A stretch of DNA of 64,000 nt from Unio delphinus (GCA_029339505.1 JAQISU010000114.1:6002001-6066000), one strand, 5' to 3'; positions 38,801-51,325 are shown, counted from the stretch's first letter. Program-made: numbers and translations. Notes: a model not told the origin generated them from the letters alone.

Positions 38801-41800
38801 TGAGTTGGTTGTATTATTGCTTATAGGCAACTGCTTGTATTAGAGTGTAGTAGTCTCTTGTTATAAAACTTTAGGGAAGTCATGAATTTGCTGTGTTATA
38901 GCCTCCATTTCAGGTTGCCTTGTATGGGGCAATGTATGATAAGTAAGGCTACATAGTATTGAGTATATACAAGAATGCCTTGAAATGGGCTACATGATAA
39001 GTCTTTGTTATATGGAGTGTATCCAACATTGCCATGTACTGGGCTACCTAATACATAAGGCTATTTTATATGGAGTATATCTGAGATTGCACTGTAATGG
39101 CCTACATGATAAGTAAGGCTATGTAATAATAACTATGTTTTATACAAGACCACATTATAGTGGATTATTATATGCCTTGAACTTTTATTTACTAGTAAAA
39201 TTTTAAAAAATTAGATGTTTCATTATGGTGAAATGTTTCCAAGAAGTTGTGACCGTAGATCATATCTGAAGTTTTTATACTGTGAAACCTTACTGTGAGG
39301 GAACATTGTATAGATGGTCCATCTTTCTTGTAGCTAATTATAATGGCTGGTCAGAAGATTTCTCCAAATCAGGTCTGCCTTTCATAGTAGGAATATCAAA
39401 TGTTCAGATGATGTATAAACTGTTCGGAGACCTAACTCCAACTGGAGGAAGCCTTGAAGTCACAGCTGAGGGATTTACAGCTATTGGGGAATTAACCACT
39501 AAGTCAAATTGGTGAGTTTTAATTTCACATATGATTTTCTAAACTAGAAGAATGGGAGTGATTTGATTACGTAAATACACTCTGACCCTCCCAGATCTTA
39601 CTCCCACCCTATGATGGAGTAGAATCTAAGTTTTAAAAAAGGGACATAACTATTCAGAAAATAATGAAAGTATATTGATTGGTCAGAATGCATATCTTTG
39701 TATAATGATCAAAAACTTAGTCACACAGCAAGCTATTAAAATCTGCAGTAGTATTTATGTTTACAAAATTGTGTCTTAGATTGCATTCAGCAATTAAAAA
39801 ACAGAAAATAATTTCTTTTTCAATATATGCATTTTTTTAAATGATGATCACAATGTGGTCTAGACTTTCACTGCAGTCCATAAAAACTGCAAGATAAACT
39901 ACATGGCTGGTTGCACTAACAAGATTTTGCCACACACTCCATTAAGCTGTTAAATAGAAAGAGCAATAGCTGTAATACAAAAGAAAAGTAATAAAATCCT
40001 CATGAGGCCTTTCTTTCTGTTTGCAGCAGAAAAGTGATTGGTTGATATACTCACCTTAAGGTGATGATTATAACATTTACCATTTTTTTCCCTTCATATC
40101 AAATCAGTAGTCATTGATCATCACAGAAAAATCAGATCTCACAAAATAATAATAAATTTTCAAATACTGTTTTATAAAATCGAGCGACTGGTATTCTGAT
40201 AGTATCACAGGTATGCATTTTTTGGCATCAGATGGTATGATACTAAACATTTAACCATCTGGTTGTTTTTGAATACCAGTGAAAGTGGTGACAAGGGAAG
40301 ACAGTGTTCATGGAACAAAATTGTGTAAATTTCATCAAACTAAATTCAGATTACAATGTATGTTGTAAAATGCAAAAGTGATATACCTTCATTTGTTACC
40401 TTTATTAAATGAAATTTTTTGTTTGAGTTATTAAACTATTCCTTTTATCCTGATGAAATGTACTATAAAGGCATGTATTTTTAGCATCAATGGCAAAATT
40501 ACACCATTGTAATTACTGGATATCTTTGTTGCAGAAAGGTCAAAATGGTGAGTTTGAACATCAGAAAGATAGAACCTGCTTTTTCATGTATCAGTTTTAT
40601 ATACTAGTATTACAGAAATGGGCATGTTTCTAACAAATCTAGCTTCACAAGATTTAAACAAAATTATGGTTCTGAAGGCAGTACTAGTTTCATAATAACA
40701 TAATTATCTGTTTTCATTTTGAAAGTAACTATGGGTCTATGTTGTTTGCTGTTGGACTTGAATGACAATAGTATATATAATTAAACATACAATTTTGTAA
40801 TAGTAAATTATACATTACCTACCCTGTGATAATCGTAAGCATACATTTTGTAATAGTAAATTATACATTACCTACCCTGTGATAATCGTAAGCATACATT
40901 TTGCTACTTTTTATATAGTTTGTAAATTACATTATGAAATAAAGTGAACTTTTTGGTAATTTGTTCACATCATTGCTGTAAAGACCATATTGATAAATAT
41001 ATTTAACACCTGCATGATTTTCTAAGTAAATTGAATGAATATATTTCAAGCATACTTTTTTAAGCACATATACCTCTAATTTAGTTTGAAGGAAGGCAAA
41101 TGGTGTTTCTTTAACAAGGTTTAGATCAGTACAATCATTCATATTGACACGAAATTCAGATTGAAAGATTACTGTGTTATTAATGCTCTCAGTAAATTTA
41201 AAAGTGAAATTGAACATCCTTGTCACTTTCTTTAGTACAGTGGTACTGACTCTTAGCAGATTCAAAGAACGAGTGAAGAGGGAGAAGATTCTAAAATTTT
41301 ATTTTGAAGATGGCACAGAACTTGTGGATAGCCTAGAGAAAGGACCACCACCAAAAACAGACTCGGGGACGGCTACTACTGGGCCCAAAAAGCCAGGTTA
41401 GTAACTGTTTAAACTATCCATGTTAAATTAATGTAATTTTCTACTGCCTTATGATTTTGGAGTCTTGTGAACTAGAAGTTTTGTACAGGATCAAACAGTG
41501 ATCCATCACTGTAAATTCCTTACATATATATAATAAACCCCATCATAAAACACAGGTATAGGCATGGATGCAAATAAATTAGTTTGATTTACTTCTATCA
41601 TTGGTTCAACATTTAAATTTTGTAGTGATGAACAACAATTAGAATGTGGTTATACAGCATTAAATACTTTATTTTAAGCTTTTAATTTGGTCACCATATC
41701 CAATTATGCCTTACTTATAATGTGGAACACTGTTATGGTTCCCATTAACTTTGAATACTATATAAATTTTCTGGTGTAGTCATTAGTGTAAGATTGGTTT

Positions 41801-42198
41801 ATGGTTCAAGCTTCTTGAGATCAATATCCTCATGAAGAATCATCATTTGGTTCAAGTTCACAGAGATCAATATATTCCCTAGTAGAATCACATACCGCTC
41901 CGGTGGCCTAATGGTTAGAGCATTCACCTAGGATGCAGGAGGTCATGGATTAGATCCCCAGCCGAGTCGTACCAAAGACTTACAAAAATGGTACTAACAG
42001 CTGCCTCCCTTGGTACACAGCATTAATAGGTTAGTTAGGACTGGTCGGCATGGTGTCAGGATAATGTGACTGGGTGGGACATCATGCTACATGTCTGTGA
42101 CATGATGCCCAAGTGCTAGACATCACTATAGACTGCCTGATATGACTGAAAAATAGTTAAAGCTACGTTGATAAATCTATATTAAAACTCCAAATCAT

Positions 42199-42229
<31 letters not shown>

Positions 42230-45200
42230 GAATTAGTGTATCATCAGCATTTGATTAAGGCTCACTGAGATCAATATATCTCCTAAAAAGTCAATAGTGT
42301 AACCAGCTTTTGTTTAAAGCTTCTTAAGATAATTTTATCTCTTTGAAGGACTACGGTGTACTATCAGCTTTTGGTTAAAGTTCTTTGAGATCAAGGCATA
42401 CCTGAGAAGATAAATATATGTTCCTGGAGGATCAGCATTAACATCAGCTGTTAATTAAAACCCTTCAAATTCAGTGTATCCCTAAGAAGGACATACTTGG
42501 TAGCACAGTGCAAAATCAGTTTTTGGTTGAGCTTTTTTAGACAATATATATATCCCCTAGGAGGAGGATGGTGTGACATTGGGTTTTGGGTAAACCTCAT
42601 TGAAATCAGTATGTCCTTTAGATTGGTTACAGCTCTTTGAGGCAATAAATTCCCTAGAAGAATGATAGTTTAATGTCAGTTTTTGGGTAAACCTCATTGA
42701 AATCAGTCTATCCATTAGATTGGGTACAGCTCTTTGAGACAATATATACCATAGAAGGATGATAGTGTGGCATCTGGTTTTGGGTAAACCTCATTGAAAT
42801 CAGTCTATCCTTTAGAAGACCACACTGTAACATTAGCTTTTGGTTCAAGTCCTTTCAGATCAATATTTCTCCTTTGAATACATTCCCCAATCACATTAAC
42901 ATTAGGGATATAAGCCTGCTACCTCGTGAATCCAGCCCTACCAAAAGACGAAAATTCGTCTTTTCTGTCTTTGTCCTATAGACAAAGGGCAATAACTCAT
43001 GCCCCTTACTTCCCCTTGCCACCGCTAGTTGTCGTCAGTTTTTAAGCTTCGCTTGTACTGTGCAACCACGTACAATTAGACCTCCATGAATCCAAGCCAT
43101 CTTAGTGTAAAATCGGACCATCTGAAGTTAAATTTGGAATTATTGTGTTGGACAATCATTCTTCTTCAGGTTGTATACATTATTTTACAATATTTTCAAA
43201 TTTCGAGTGACTTTGTCATCTTTATGGACTTCATCTTTGGACGACCACGTTGCAACGTGGACAGATCACGCTAATGGCAGTACTTGTGTTGTAATTTACG
43301 AGTTCACGTGGCACTGAATAATTTCGCTTACCCTGTTAGTAACAGTTATGGTATTTGCGAATTAATAACGTGCTGAATTGCTAATTTGTGCTTTGTTTCA
43401 TCTTTTGTTGTTTAGTAGACTTCGTATTTGGACGACCATGTTGCGACACGCTAATGGCGGTACTCATGTTGTCATTTACGAGTTAACGCGGCACTGAATA
43501 ATTTTGCTTACTCTGTTAGTAACGGTTATGGTATTAGTGAATTAATAACATGCTGAATTGCTAATTTGTGCTTTGTTTTATCTTCTTTTGTCATTTCAGT
43601 AAAAATGTCAACAACAAATGCATGAACGGCAAAAATGGTGTTGGCAATGTGGCAATGGAGGAAAATAATGTTGACATGGTACAACAGTCTGCCTTTGAAC
43701 AGATGCGTTGTTGGGTCCAGGAAACTACGGCGTAGCTATTAACATCATTTGGGGGAGTGTTCCCCCAATTTTTGGCTCCCCAGTGGACGTAAGTCCCCCC
43801 TCATGGCCTTCGGGCCTGTAAGTCAGGACGCATGGGTTTTTTACCAGATCTATTCCATTATATAACCTCGACGTCAGTGGCCTTCCAGCTGTCCCATCGT
43901 ATTGCTAAAACGGTCCAACCAACTATGATTTATTTGGATTTTAGTGAAAAATCTGTCCGTCAAGCTGTACCACCAGCAACATGCCAATACTATGACGGAG
44001 ATTTTAGTGAGAAATCTATCTGTCCAGCCAAGCCATGGCAGCAGCCGGTACTGGTGATAGCCGGACTGTCACCGACAATCCAGCAGACCACATGCCAGAC
44101 AAACCAGCCGGCAATGCCATCCCAGTATGGGGACCTTATTGCTCAAACGGGCCGACCAACTATGATTTACGGGGATTTTAATGACAAATCTGTCCGTGAA
44201 GCTGTACCGACGGCAACATACCAATACTATATGGAGATTTTAATGAGAAATCTGTCTGTCCAGCCAGGCCATTGGAGTGGCTGGTACCGGTGATAGCTGG
44301 ACCATCGCCGACATTCAGGTGGATCACACGCCAGACAAACCAGCCGGCAGTACTGTCCCAGTATGGGGACCTTATTGCTAAAACGGGCCGAGCAACTATG
44401 ATTTACGGGGATTTTAGTGACAAATCTGTCCGTCCAGCCAGGCCTCTGGAGCGGCTGGTACTGGTGATAGCCGGACCGACATTCAGGCCGACCATTTGCC
44501 AGACAAACTAGCTGGAAGTGCCAGGCGTCCATATGTTCACGGCTTCTCCACAAGGGAGAATTAGTGAAATTGTCAAGGATGATGGAATTGCATCATCTAT
44601 GTCACCTGGTATGCTATACAGAGATGCAAGCTGTATCAGAACCAACGTCCCCACTGAGCGAATGGTTGATGTGCGCACAGTGCTCAATGCACTGCGCAAG
44701 CATTATGAAGACGAGAAAAGTTTAAAGTTGGATTAAAAATAAAAAATAAAAAAAATAAATTGAATCCAGCTGCGAGTGGATGCCTGAGTTGACCAGAACA
44801 CGACTCAGCACACAGTGAGTGTGACGAAACTTTCAACCGTACACAGATCCAGTCATGGAATGGACAGAGCTTAGCTTCAAGGCCACAGTGGAAGAATTTA
44901 TAGGGTGTTGGCAACTTCAGAATGCCCACAACTCCTACTGCCATTCAAGACGACAAAGTTAAGGCATCTGTAGATCTTGAATGGGAGGAAGAGATGATGT
45001 CCTTCCTGCTCCTTCCCCAGTCTGTAAAAATTCAGGAAGCTAAGTTTCAGCAACGTTCTAGTGTAGCTGGTACAAAACTCAATCAGACGCCTTCAGTACT
45101 GATCTCCAATGCCACGTCAAAGCTAGTGTGAAACGTAGTTGCTATGTCTTCAATGTTAGACTTGGCTGCACTAGCCATTTTTCTGACTCCCTAGGCAAAT

Positions 45201-48200
45201 TTGGCAATGACCACGCTTGTGAAGCGACGGCCTGGATTGCTCGAGTTATTAACAGGGCAGCTCACCATTCCATGGCCAATGCGTTGACTGCTTTTGCCAA
45301 CTTCGACCTGATATGACGTGACGCATGTCGGCGGTCCACGTCACTTCAGCTCCATCCTACTCTGGCTTTACGGATGTCTCCATTTAGGTCACCATTACTC
45401 TTTACAGAGGCGGCAAGAACCCAAGTTTCTCCACCTTCAAGCCTCCTAACTCTAGACTTTGTCATACCCTGCTCACCGCCAGCGTACTGCCTACCTGTGG
45501 GCGGCCGCCTCCTGCAATTTCAGGACCACTGGACAACTTTATTACCTCAGAACATTTGGGTGATTCAGGTCATTTCGGAGGGACTTTGGACTTCATTTAT
45601 CCATCCCCTCCCCTCTTCATGGATGTACCGTCAGATCGGAAGAAGGTAGCCTTTCCAAAAAATAAAAAAAAATTAAAAACACTATGCAATAGCTGGGGTT
45701 TTATTCATGGCTGTTTCTTATCCAGAGGCCGTTCATTGACCCGAGTCGCCTCAACCAATACATTTTTTCCCTGAAATTGAATGTGGCGATGGCATGATCA
45801 ATCCGTCTTTCCATCCGACGGGACGGGTATGCCGTCAGTCTAGATATGACCGACGCATATTTTCACGTCCCTATCCACCGAGTCACAGACATTTCTCCGT
45901 TGTGCTTATCTGGACTCGGTTTATCAGTTCCAGGTCATACCTTTTGGCCTCAACATCAGCCCTTGGGCTTTTACCAAGGTTATGGATTGCATCGTCACCC
46001 TGTTCCGCTCGACTTCATCTATAGTGACGGCAGTATACTTGGACGACATCCTCCAGAAACATATGTTAAGTTCTACTCTGCTCAAAAGCAGAAACGATCT
46101 TAAGTCACTTTTACATCATCTAGACTTTCTCATGAACTGGATAAAGTCCGATCTCTGTCCATCCCAGAGTTTCTGGGTATGGAGTTTCTCACCGATCTGA
46201 ATCCGGTAAGGCTTCCTCACGTTTGAGATCATCCGGATAGTCGAACTCATAGAGACCGTTTCCAACAGAATGTGAATTTCAGCGAGTGAGTTCTTGCAAC
46301 TCCTCGGATTATTCAATGTGGCGGCGGACTTGATCCCGCTCAGCCAACTTTTTATGCGCCCCTTACAAAGGACATTACTAGCATAATGGAGCCCTTTTTC
46401 AAGTCCCTTCAATCACACAATAATGATCACGCCCGAGATAAGAGCATTCTTGCGTCAGTGGCACAACTCCTGTTGGCTGTCCATAGGGATTTCTCTGGAG
46501 ATACCCCAAGCGGAGATAACGGTATGTTCCGCTGCCAGTACCTATGGTTGGGGTGCCCACCTGTTGCCGGACTTTGATACCGTCAGCAGCACATGGGTGC
46601 CAGGGGAGAGCCCTCTCCACATCAACCTTTCAGAAATAAAGGCTGTCATCAATGCCTTTCATTTCTGGAAGGATCAACTCTTATTCAAAACTGTCCTCCT
46701 TATGTCAGACAACTTTGTGGTGGTGACTTGCCTCCTCAAAACAAGGGGGCATCAATCACCAGACCTGTGCAATCTGATCCAGCAGTTTCTACATTGGTGC
46801 GACAATCTCCACCTCAATGTACAAATCAGACACATTCCCGGCAGACTCAATGTCTTGGCTGACACTCTATCCAGGAATGGTCAAGTCATTCACATGAAAT
46901 GGTCACTCCATCAATTGGGCTTTCTTCCAATCTGCACACTTTGGGAACGTTCGATCGATCTTTTGCAACAAGGTGGAATTGCAAGATGTCCACCTTCGTC
47001 TCTCTGGTTCCAGACCCAGAAGCTTGGGCTGTGGATGCACTGTCAATCAGCTGTTAGGGGTTGTGGGCATTCTCCTACCCTCCCATGGTCTTGGTACTGA
47101 AAATAATCCAGAAGTGAAGGGGTCATAACTGTCAGATGATTCTGATTGCCTTTCTCAGATGGAACAACTCCTGGGTCTCCAATATACTCGATCTGGCGAT
47201 AGATCTACCCAGGAAGATTACAGTCAGCCCAAATCTTCTCAAGCAGCCGCGGTCACAAGTGTTCCACCCCTGTCCGGACCGTCTTTATCTTTACGCTTGG
47301 CTCTTGTCCAGACGGCCTTACGAGACAAACAATTTAAATCTTTGATTGTGGAGAGAATCTGGAGAGCAAAAAGACCCTCTACTCTGAAGGCTTACGGAGG
47401 GAAAGTGGCATGTTTTCAGGGACTGGTACCATATCAATAACATCGTTCCTTTGAGTGTCTCAATCCCTCAACTGGCCGACTTTTTCTCATGCTTTTCGAG
47501 GAGAAACAGTTGGCCCCAATTACTATCAAATGCTACCTCTCAATGATATCAGACACATTCCGCCATCATGGCAAATGTGATATCAGCCATGACAAAGATC
47601 TGTCAGATCTTTTAGCCACTTTAGAGTTCAGTTGACTAATATCCCTCACCCTGTTTCTAAATGGAATCTGTCCTGGGTTTTAACATGGCTCAGTTTAGAC
47701 AGTATTGAGTCTTTAGCCCACAATTCGTTAAAGCTGCTATCATACAAAACGGGTTTCTTGATAGTCTTAGCTTCAGCATGCAGGGTGAGTGAGTTACAGG
47801 CCCTTTCCAGTGACCCGAACTATCTTCAGTTCAGATCAGATGGTTCGGTGGTCCTCTTGATGCAGCCAGGCTTCATAGCCAAAAATAGGTTACTATCCAT
47901 TGGCAATCAAAGAGTCGTCATTAGCTCGCTTTCTTTTATAGATAAGTCAGGAGCAGCAGCCATGCAAAATCCTGTTTGTGCACTCTAGCACCATTTAAAC
48001 ACACAGAGGTGAGTCGGGTCACATGCAAGCACCTCTTTCTTCTGGTGATAGCTGGGAAATGGGATATCACCATTCAAGCCCTTGCTTCATGGCTGAAGTG
48101 GGTTATACGCTCAGCGTACTCTGAGGTTTCACAAGATCATTACCGCTCATGAGATTAGAGCCATCTCAGCGAGCCATGCATTCGAACGCAATGTTTCTAT

Positions 48201-50202
48201 CCGAGATATAATAGAAGCTGTTGGCTGGCATGCAGAGTCAACCTTCTCCAATTTTATCTCAAAGATTTGTCCTCGCAGAGGCAAACCTTGAATCTAGTAG
48301 GTCCGGTGTTGGCAGCCCAGATGCCCACCAGACCCATTTACAACAATCAGCACAGCCTATCAGCTTCGCTGGATTCACCAGAATTTTTTTTTTTGTAGGT
48401 AAGAAGATTTCAATAATTATTTTCTTAACCGTATAAAGGGGTCACATATCACGTGACCCTGGGCTGTGTTGCTGATTAAATTAGGAGAACGGGTTATCGT
48501 TCAAATGGGGAATCCAGCCATCACCTGGGGTAGAGGTAGGATGCTCAGCATTCCCTCCTCCTATTACCTATTCTCCTAATGTTAATGTGATTGGGGAACA
48601 TATTCAAATGAGAAAGCAAATTTTAAAGTAAATTATATTTCTCCGAGAATACTTACCCAATCACATTACTTAAAAACCCTCCCAACCACCCCGCCATGCG
48701 AGCATCCTCGTATGGTATTTATCGCTCAGCTTAAAAACTGGCGACACCTAGCGGTGGCAAGGGGAGGTAAGGGGCAAGAGTTATTGCCATTTGTCTATAG
48801 GACATAGACAAAAAAGATGAATTTTTTATATATATAAACAGTTATGTCCAGTCATAATCTTCAAAGAGAAGAACTCAGAATGTGTGAGTACATACCATAT
48901 TTTTTTTTGTTTCTCACAACATAATAAAGCGTGTAAGGGATGGATGTGTATTGTATCAATAGTAGAAATGCAGTCTTTCTGCATATTTTAGGTGACCTCA
49001 TTGTGGACAATTATCAGAAATACCAAGAAAATTTTCTTGAATGTTCTTTTTAAAAATCACGTTAATTACAAGCTGTTCATTGTACTTGTTCTATGTCTTC
49101 ACTCCCATTTCACAGATCAGGTGACATAAACTCCCAATAATCGGTATACAAGAAGAGTGTTATTCTTTGTAGGATGAGAATATTTAATGGATTGTTCACT
49201 TGCATGTCAGAAACAGTTTTACATAATATACTTTGATAAGAAATTTTTTACCTATTGATTAAAAGCTTAAACTGTTCAAGTTTAAGATTTCAACATATAT
49301 GTTAAGGGATAATTGTTTTCTGTTGTTTGCTTTTAATTTTTAATGCCTTAATGGTTTGTATCATGTCAAGGAAATAGCAGCTGACCTAGGTTGGCCAGGA
49401 TGGGTAATGAACAGACAATTTTTGGATTGAGTCTAGTGCTCTACCAACTGAGCTACTATTACTCCTCCAATAAAGATGAATGGACCCAATTTATGTGAGT
49501 TAAAATTGCATTTGATTTTTGGTATTCTTGGGATAGGTTTTCGGAGATGGTAATTCTTTGGAGACCTTCCATATTTTATGCATGGAGGGTGTTTGACAAA
49601 AGTCTACACCTGTGTATGGGGGGTGGGGAGACTGTTAATAAGTTTGTACATTCTGCATTAATTTATAAGCATTTTACCTTCACCGTAGACAAGCATTGGT
49701 AATAACTTGTGTAAAATTCAAGATACGTTTTATAGTTGATGTTAATACTTCACCACTTTTGCTGTCAAGCATTAAAAATTATTCTGGTTAAATTTCATTA
49801 CATGGCACTAAAACTTTAAAATAATAAAAACTGCTTATTTTTAATGAATGAACTTGATCTTTTAAAAAGTCAGATTGTCCCAGCTGTTGTTGTTGTTGGG
49901 GTAGGTGGGGGTGATGCAAAGTACACATCCTATTTTTATACAAAAGTATACGCTGTGCAGTGGAAGGGGGTTGAAAATACAGACTTTATGGACATCCCTT
50001 TACCTTTCATCATTCATACTGTCACACCTAAGTAACAATATATTTTTGAATTTTTTGGTGTGTCTTTTCAGGTCTGTTTATGAAAGACTTTCTCATATTT
50101 GTGGACAAGGTGAATGGAAAGAGAGACAAAAGTACAGATGTACAACGGTCCATACACTGTATGGAGGTAGCAGAAGGAATACACAAATACATGAGACAGT
50201 AG
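26899..50202 (+). CDS. BLVRA: Host biliverdin reductase A-like gene, seven coding exons
   Basis: Exons 26899-27054 (ATG at 26924), 28375-28491, 32410-32507, 34870-34980, 39334-39511, 41236-41396 and 50072-50202 (TAG at 50200). Every junction has AG acceptors and GT donors with matching phases, and coding lengths sum to 927 bp (308 codons plus stop); the human enzyme is about 296 residues. Exon 1 carries the Rossmann motif VVVVGVGMAGRIRIRDL and IGFVSR, exon 3 NVLVEYPVTVS and LAEQK, exon 4 VLHEESIGLL, and the last exon HCMEVAEGIHKY; these match the NAD(P)H-dependent biliverdin reductase family, which reduces biliverdin to bilirubin. An acceptor just before exon 1 implies an untranslated upstream exon that I cannot place. 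Exon 6 is the least conserved and its acceptor is the least certain. AATAAA at 50310-50315 is a likely poly(A) signal. Confidence 0.88.
27225..27410 (+). repeat. Interspersed repeat (GTAGAACCT...GGTCTCT family)
   Basis: Contains AGTAGAACCTATCTTGAAAG and repeated GACAGGTGGTCTC/TTTCAAGACAGG blocks. A partly matching inverted copy lies at 51240-51325. It is in intron 1 of the reductase gene and of unknown class. Confidence 0.55.
29285..29455 (+). repeat. tRNA-like SINE fragment with poly-A tail
   Basis: The head TAGATAAATTGATAGAGTGT and GACTGGTTCAGT recall tRNA A and B boxes. The tail GTGTTAAACGTGCCATTAAA then CCCCCACAAAAAAACC recurs at about 50770-50805. Confidence 0.55.
32743..32865 (+). repeat. 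20-bp tandem repeat, six units
   Basis: TTCATCACTGCCTTTCTCAG is repeated six times, one unit shortened. It is in intron 3 of the reductase gene. Confidence 0.93.
35200..36490. mobile_element. TA-flanked DNA-transposon-like element with CCGTATTTTC ends
   Basis: The left end CCGTATTTTCGCGTATATAA (preceded by TA) and the right end GCATGAAAATACGG (followed by TA) are inverted. TA duplication fits the Tc1/mariner/pogo superfamily. Subterminal GTGCGTCTTATATATGGG blocks recur near both ends, and a nested copy closes at about 35358 (GAAAAAACGG). No transposase is evident. It could be a composite of two short copies. It lies in intron 4 of the reductase gene. Confidence 0.6.
36665..36973 (+). repeat. 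62-bp tandem repeat, five units
   Basis: TGTTTAACATGGTATTGTTG starts at 36665, 36727, 36789, 36851 and 36913, and each copy continues with TTTTAGGGCCAGGTGATTTA. It is in intron 4 of the reductase gene. Confidence 0.94.
38170..38830 (+). repeat. Diverged tandem array with a palindrome in the unit
   Basis: Units of roughly 100 bp carry TTAAAGTACAGTGGTCCCTT, TATAACACTGTTTAGG and a hairpin-like ATCACCTATAGGTGAT (a perfect 16-bp palindrome in the best copies). There are about six units; one is split by a SINE-like insertion at 38309-38560. Confidence 0.82.
38309..38560 (+). repeat. SINE-like insertion inside the tandem array
   Basis: The tRNA-like head CCCCGAGTGGACAAGTGGTC and TTGGTTCGAGTC (B-box-like) are followed by GGGTTCTTCCTCC and GGCATTAAACA. 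It shares its motif order with 2594-2820. The short open frames on either strand are not genes. Confidence 0.65.
40790..40905 (+). repeat. Tandem duplication, two units of about 57 bp
   Basis: TTTTGTAATAGTAAATTATA followed by CATTACCTACCCTGTGATAA occurs twice in a row, nearly identical. It is in intron 5 of the reductase gene. Confidence 0.9.
41770..42870 (+). repeat. Diverged tandem array (GGTAAACCTCATTGAAATCAG type) with nested SINE and CA repeat
   Basis: Units of roughly 70-115 bp contain TTTGGGTAAACCTCATTGAA or older variants, CAATATATCCC and AGAAGGATGATAGTG. A tRNA-derived SINE and a CA microsatellite (42197-42222) interrupt the array. It lies in the last intron of the reductase gene. 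Confidence 0.7.
41888..42170 (+). repeat. tRNA-derived SINE-like element, copy 2
   Basis: The head GGTGGCCTAATGGTTAGAGC (A box) and GTCATGGATTAGATCCCC (B box) are followed by TGGTACTAACAGCTGCCTCC and the GACATCATGCTACATG body shared with copies 1 and 3. This is the best-preserved copy. Confidence 0.78.
43254..43585 (+). repeat. Direct duplication (~185 bp period) in the DIRS leader
   Basis: GGCACTGAATAATTTCGCTT and TGCTGAATTGCTAATTTGTG recur about 183 bp apart (43310 and 43493; 43372 and 43552) with several substitutions. Confidence 0.82.
43832..44520 (+). pseudogene. DIRS gag-like repetitive remnant
   Basis: Repeated blocks of GGGGATTTTAGTGA, AAATCTGTCCGTCCAGCC, GGTGATAGCCGGACCG and CAGACAAACCAGCCGGCA, each present three or four times, give an internally repetitive open stretch. 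No known domain. It is positioned where DIRS elements carry gag. Confidence 0.5.
45724..46200 (+). pseudogene. DIRS reverse transcriptase remnant, frameshifted
   Basis: Motif A VSLDMTDAYFHVPIH and the catalytic VYLDDILQKH lie in different frames, so at least one frameshift separates them. The region just before contains a recognisable RLNQYIF-type stretch. Confidence 0.68.
46423..47100 (+). pseudogene. DIRS RNase H domain remnant
   Basis: The open frame has YGWGAHLLPD, ESPLHINLSEIKAV, LMSDNFVVV and HIPGRLNVLADTLSRN, the order found in RNase H of DIRS-like elements. The upstream RT is broken, so the element cannot be autonomous. Confidence 0.75.
47632..47988 (+). pseudogene. DIRS tyrosine recombinase fragment
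   Basis: LKLLSYKTGFLIVLASACRVSELQAL carries the first catalytic Arg region (ACRVSEL). The His-x-x-Arg and Tyr parts lie further downstream in other frames or are lost. Confidence 0.65.
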
Positions 50203-51239
50203 AAAATGCTAGGATAAAGGACCTATGCAGATGAAAAGTATTTGCTTCATTGTATAGTATTCCAAAGTTAATGGTCAGTGTTCTCTGTGAACACTGCTTG
50301 AACCTTACAAATAAAAAATAACCCAAACCTCAAAAGCCTATCTAGTCATACAAGTCAAATATTAAATAAACTGTTCAGTGCCTGCAATATTTTGTTTCAA
50401 ACATAAAAAAGTGCACCAGATGCCAAAGACAAAAACAACAGTATATTAAATTCACATGTGTATGTGTTTGTATATAAATCGGTAGAAAATCTTTGTAGAT
50501 GAGACATATTTTTCTAAACTAGTGTCTTGTAATACTTTGTTGTAAAATTCTTTATTACAAAAAAATGAATGCAATATGCTTATTGCTGCTTTGAGTGAAA
50601 AGACATATTAACTTATTTCTATCCCAGTGCTTTAGTGGGAGACTGTCTCCCTGTGTCCATACAAACTGCTGAGTGGATCATTCATTCAACTTGGTAAAAA
50701 TACATTCCCAGTTTAGTATATTATTGGCAAAGGCATTTCGCTTCCATTTCCCCTGATGATATAGCCAATAATGTGTTAAAAGGGCCATTAAAACCCACAC
50801 AAAAAACTCCAAAATGAACAAAGATGTATTGTCGTAGAATCTTAATAACAATGGACAAACCTCATACTAAAAAGAGACAAATTTTAAGGCTGGAGAAAAT
50901 AATTATTGTAACTGAAAGAAGCGAAAAAGAGCAGACCACTCTCAAAATAGCAGCTAAAATGTCAGTATAAGAAATTTCGGTTGTAAAATAAGGAAAATGA
51001 GTAATTCAGAAATGATTTCATGTGCTAAAATATGTGATCTTCAAATGTAAATGTCATTTCCCGTTTATTGATAGAAGTATATCTTTATTGCTATAAAAGT
51101 TTGTTTTTAGATGAATGCATACAATATTTTAGCAAGAACTATTAATAGAGCATAGAATATATGTAGTGTGGTGGTGGTTATTTTTCTTAAAATTGTTCTG
51201 AAGCTGAAACTTGGAAACTGTTTTTTTTTTAAAAATAAT

Positions 51240-51325
51240 AAACCTTCAATGAGAGACCATCTGTCTTTTGAGACTGCTTTTTGTTGGCAGAAGAAGTGGT
51301 CTCTCATAGTAGGTTTTACTGTAGT
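51240..51325 (-). repeat. Inverted copy of the GGTCTCT repeat
   Basis: GAGAGACCATCTGTCTTTTG to GTCTCTCATAGTAGGTTTTA matches the block at 27225-27410 in part. Confidence 0.45.

Larger units (their letters stand above)
42866..48821 (+). mobile_element. Degenerate DIRS-type (tyrosine-recombinase) retroelement
   Basis: Inverted repeats of about 93 bp lie at 42955-43047 and 48729-48821. A 23-bp inverted pair (TTCCCCAATCACATTAACAT core) lies at 42883-42905 and 48576-48598, a split layout typical of DIRS termini. In order on the plus strand there are a repetitive gag-like region (43832-44520), reverse-transcriptase fragments (VSLDMTDAYFHVPIH near 45840, VYLDDIL near 46035), RNase H (46423-46920, LMSDN and HIPGRLN...ADTLSRN) and a tyrosine-recombinase fragment (47632-47988, ACRVSELQAL). 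Frames shift repeatedly, so the copy is dead. It enlarges the last intron of the reductase gene. Confidence 0.8.

Noticed and set aside
41888..41975. tRNA gene
   Set aside because: A-box and B-box-like sequences are present, but the body continues into a SINE repeated three times in the window, and no complete cloverleaf could be drawn by eye.
50072..50234. Alternative reading frame of the last reductase exon (continuing to 50234)
   Set aside because: The phase from the previous donor (41396) and the match to the reductase C-terminus select the other frame, which ends at the TAG at 50200-50202.
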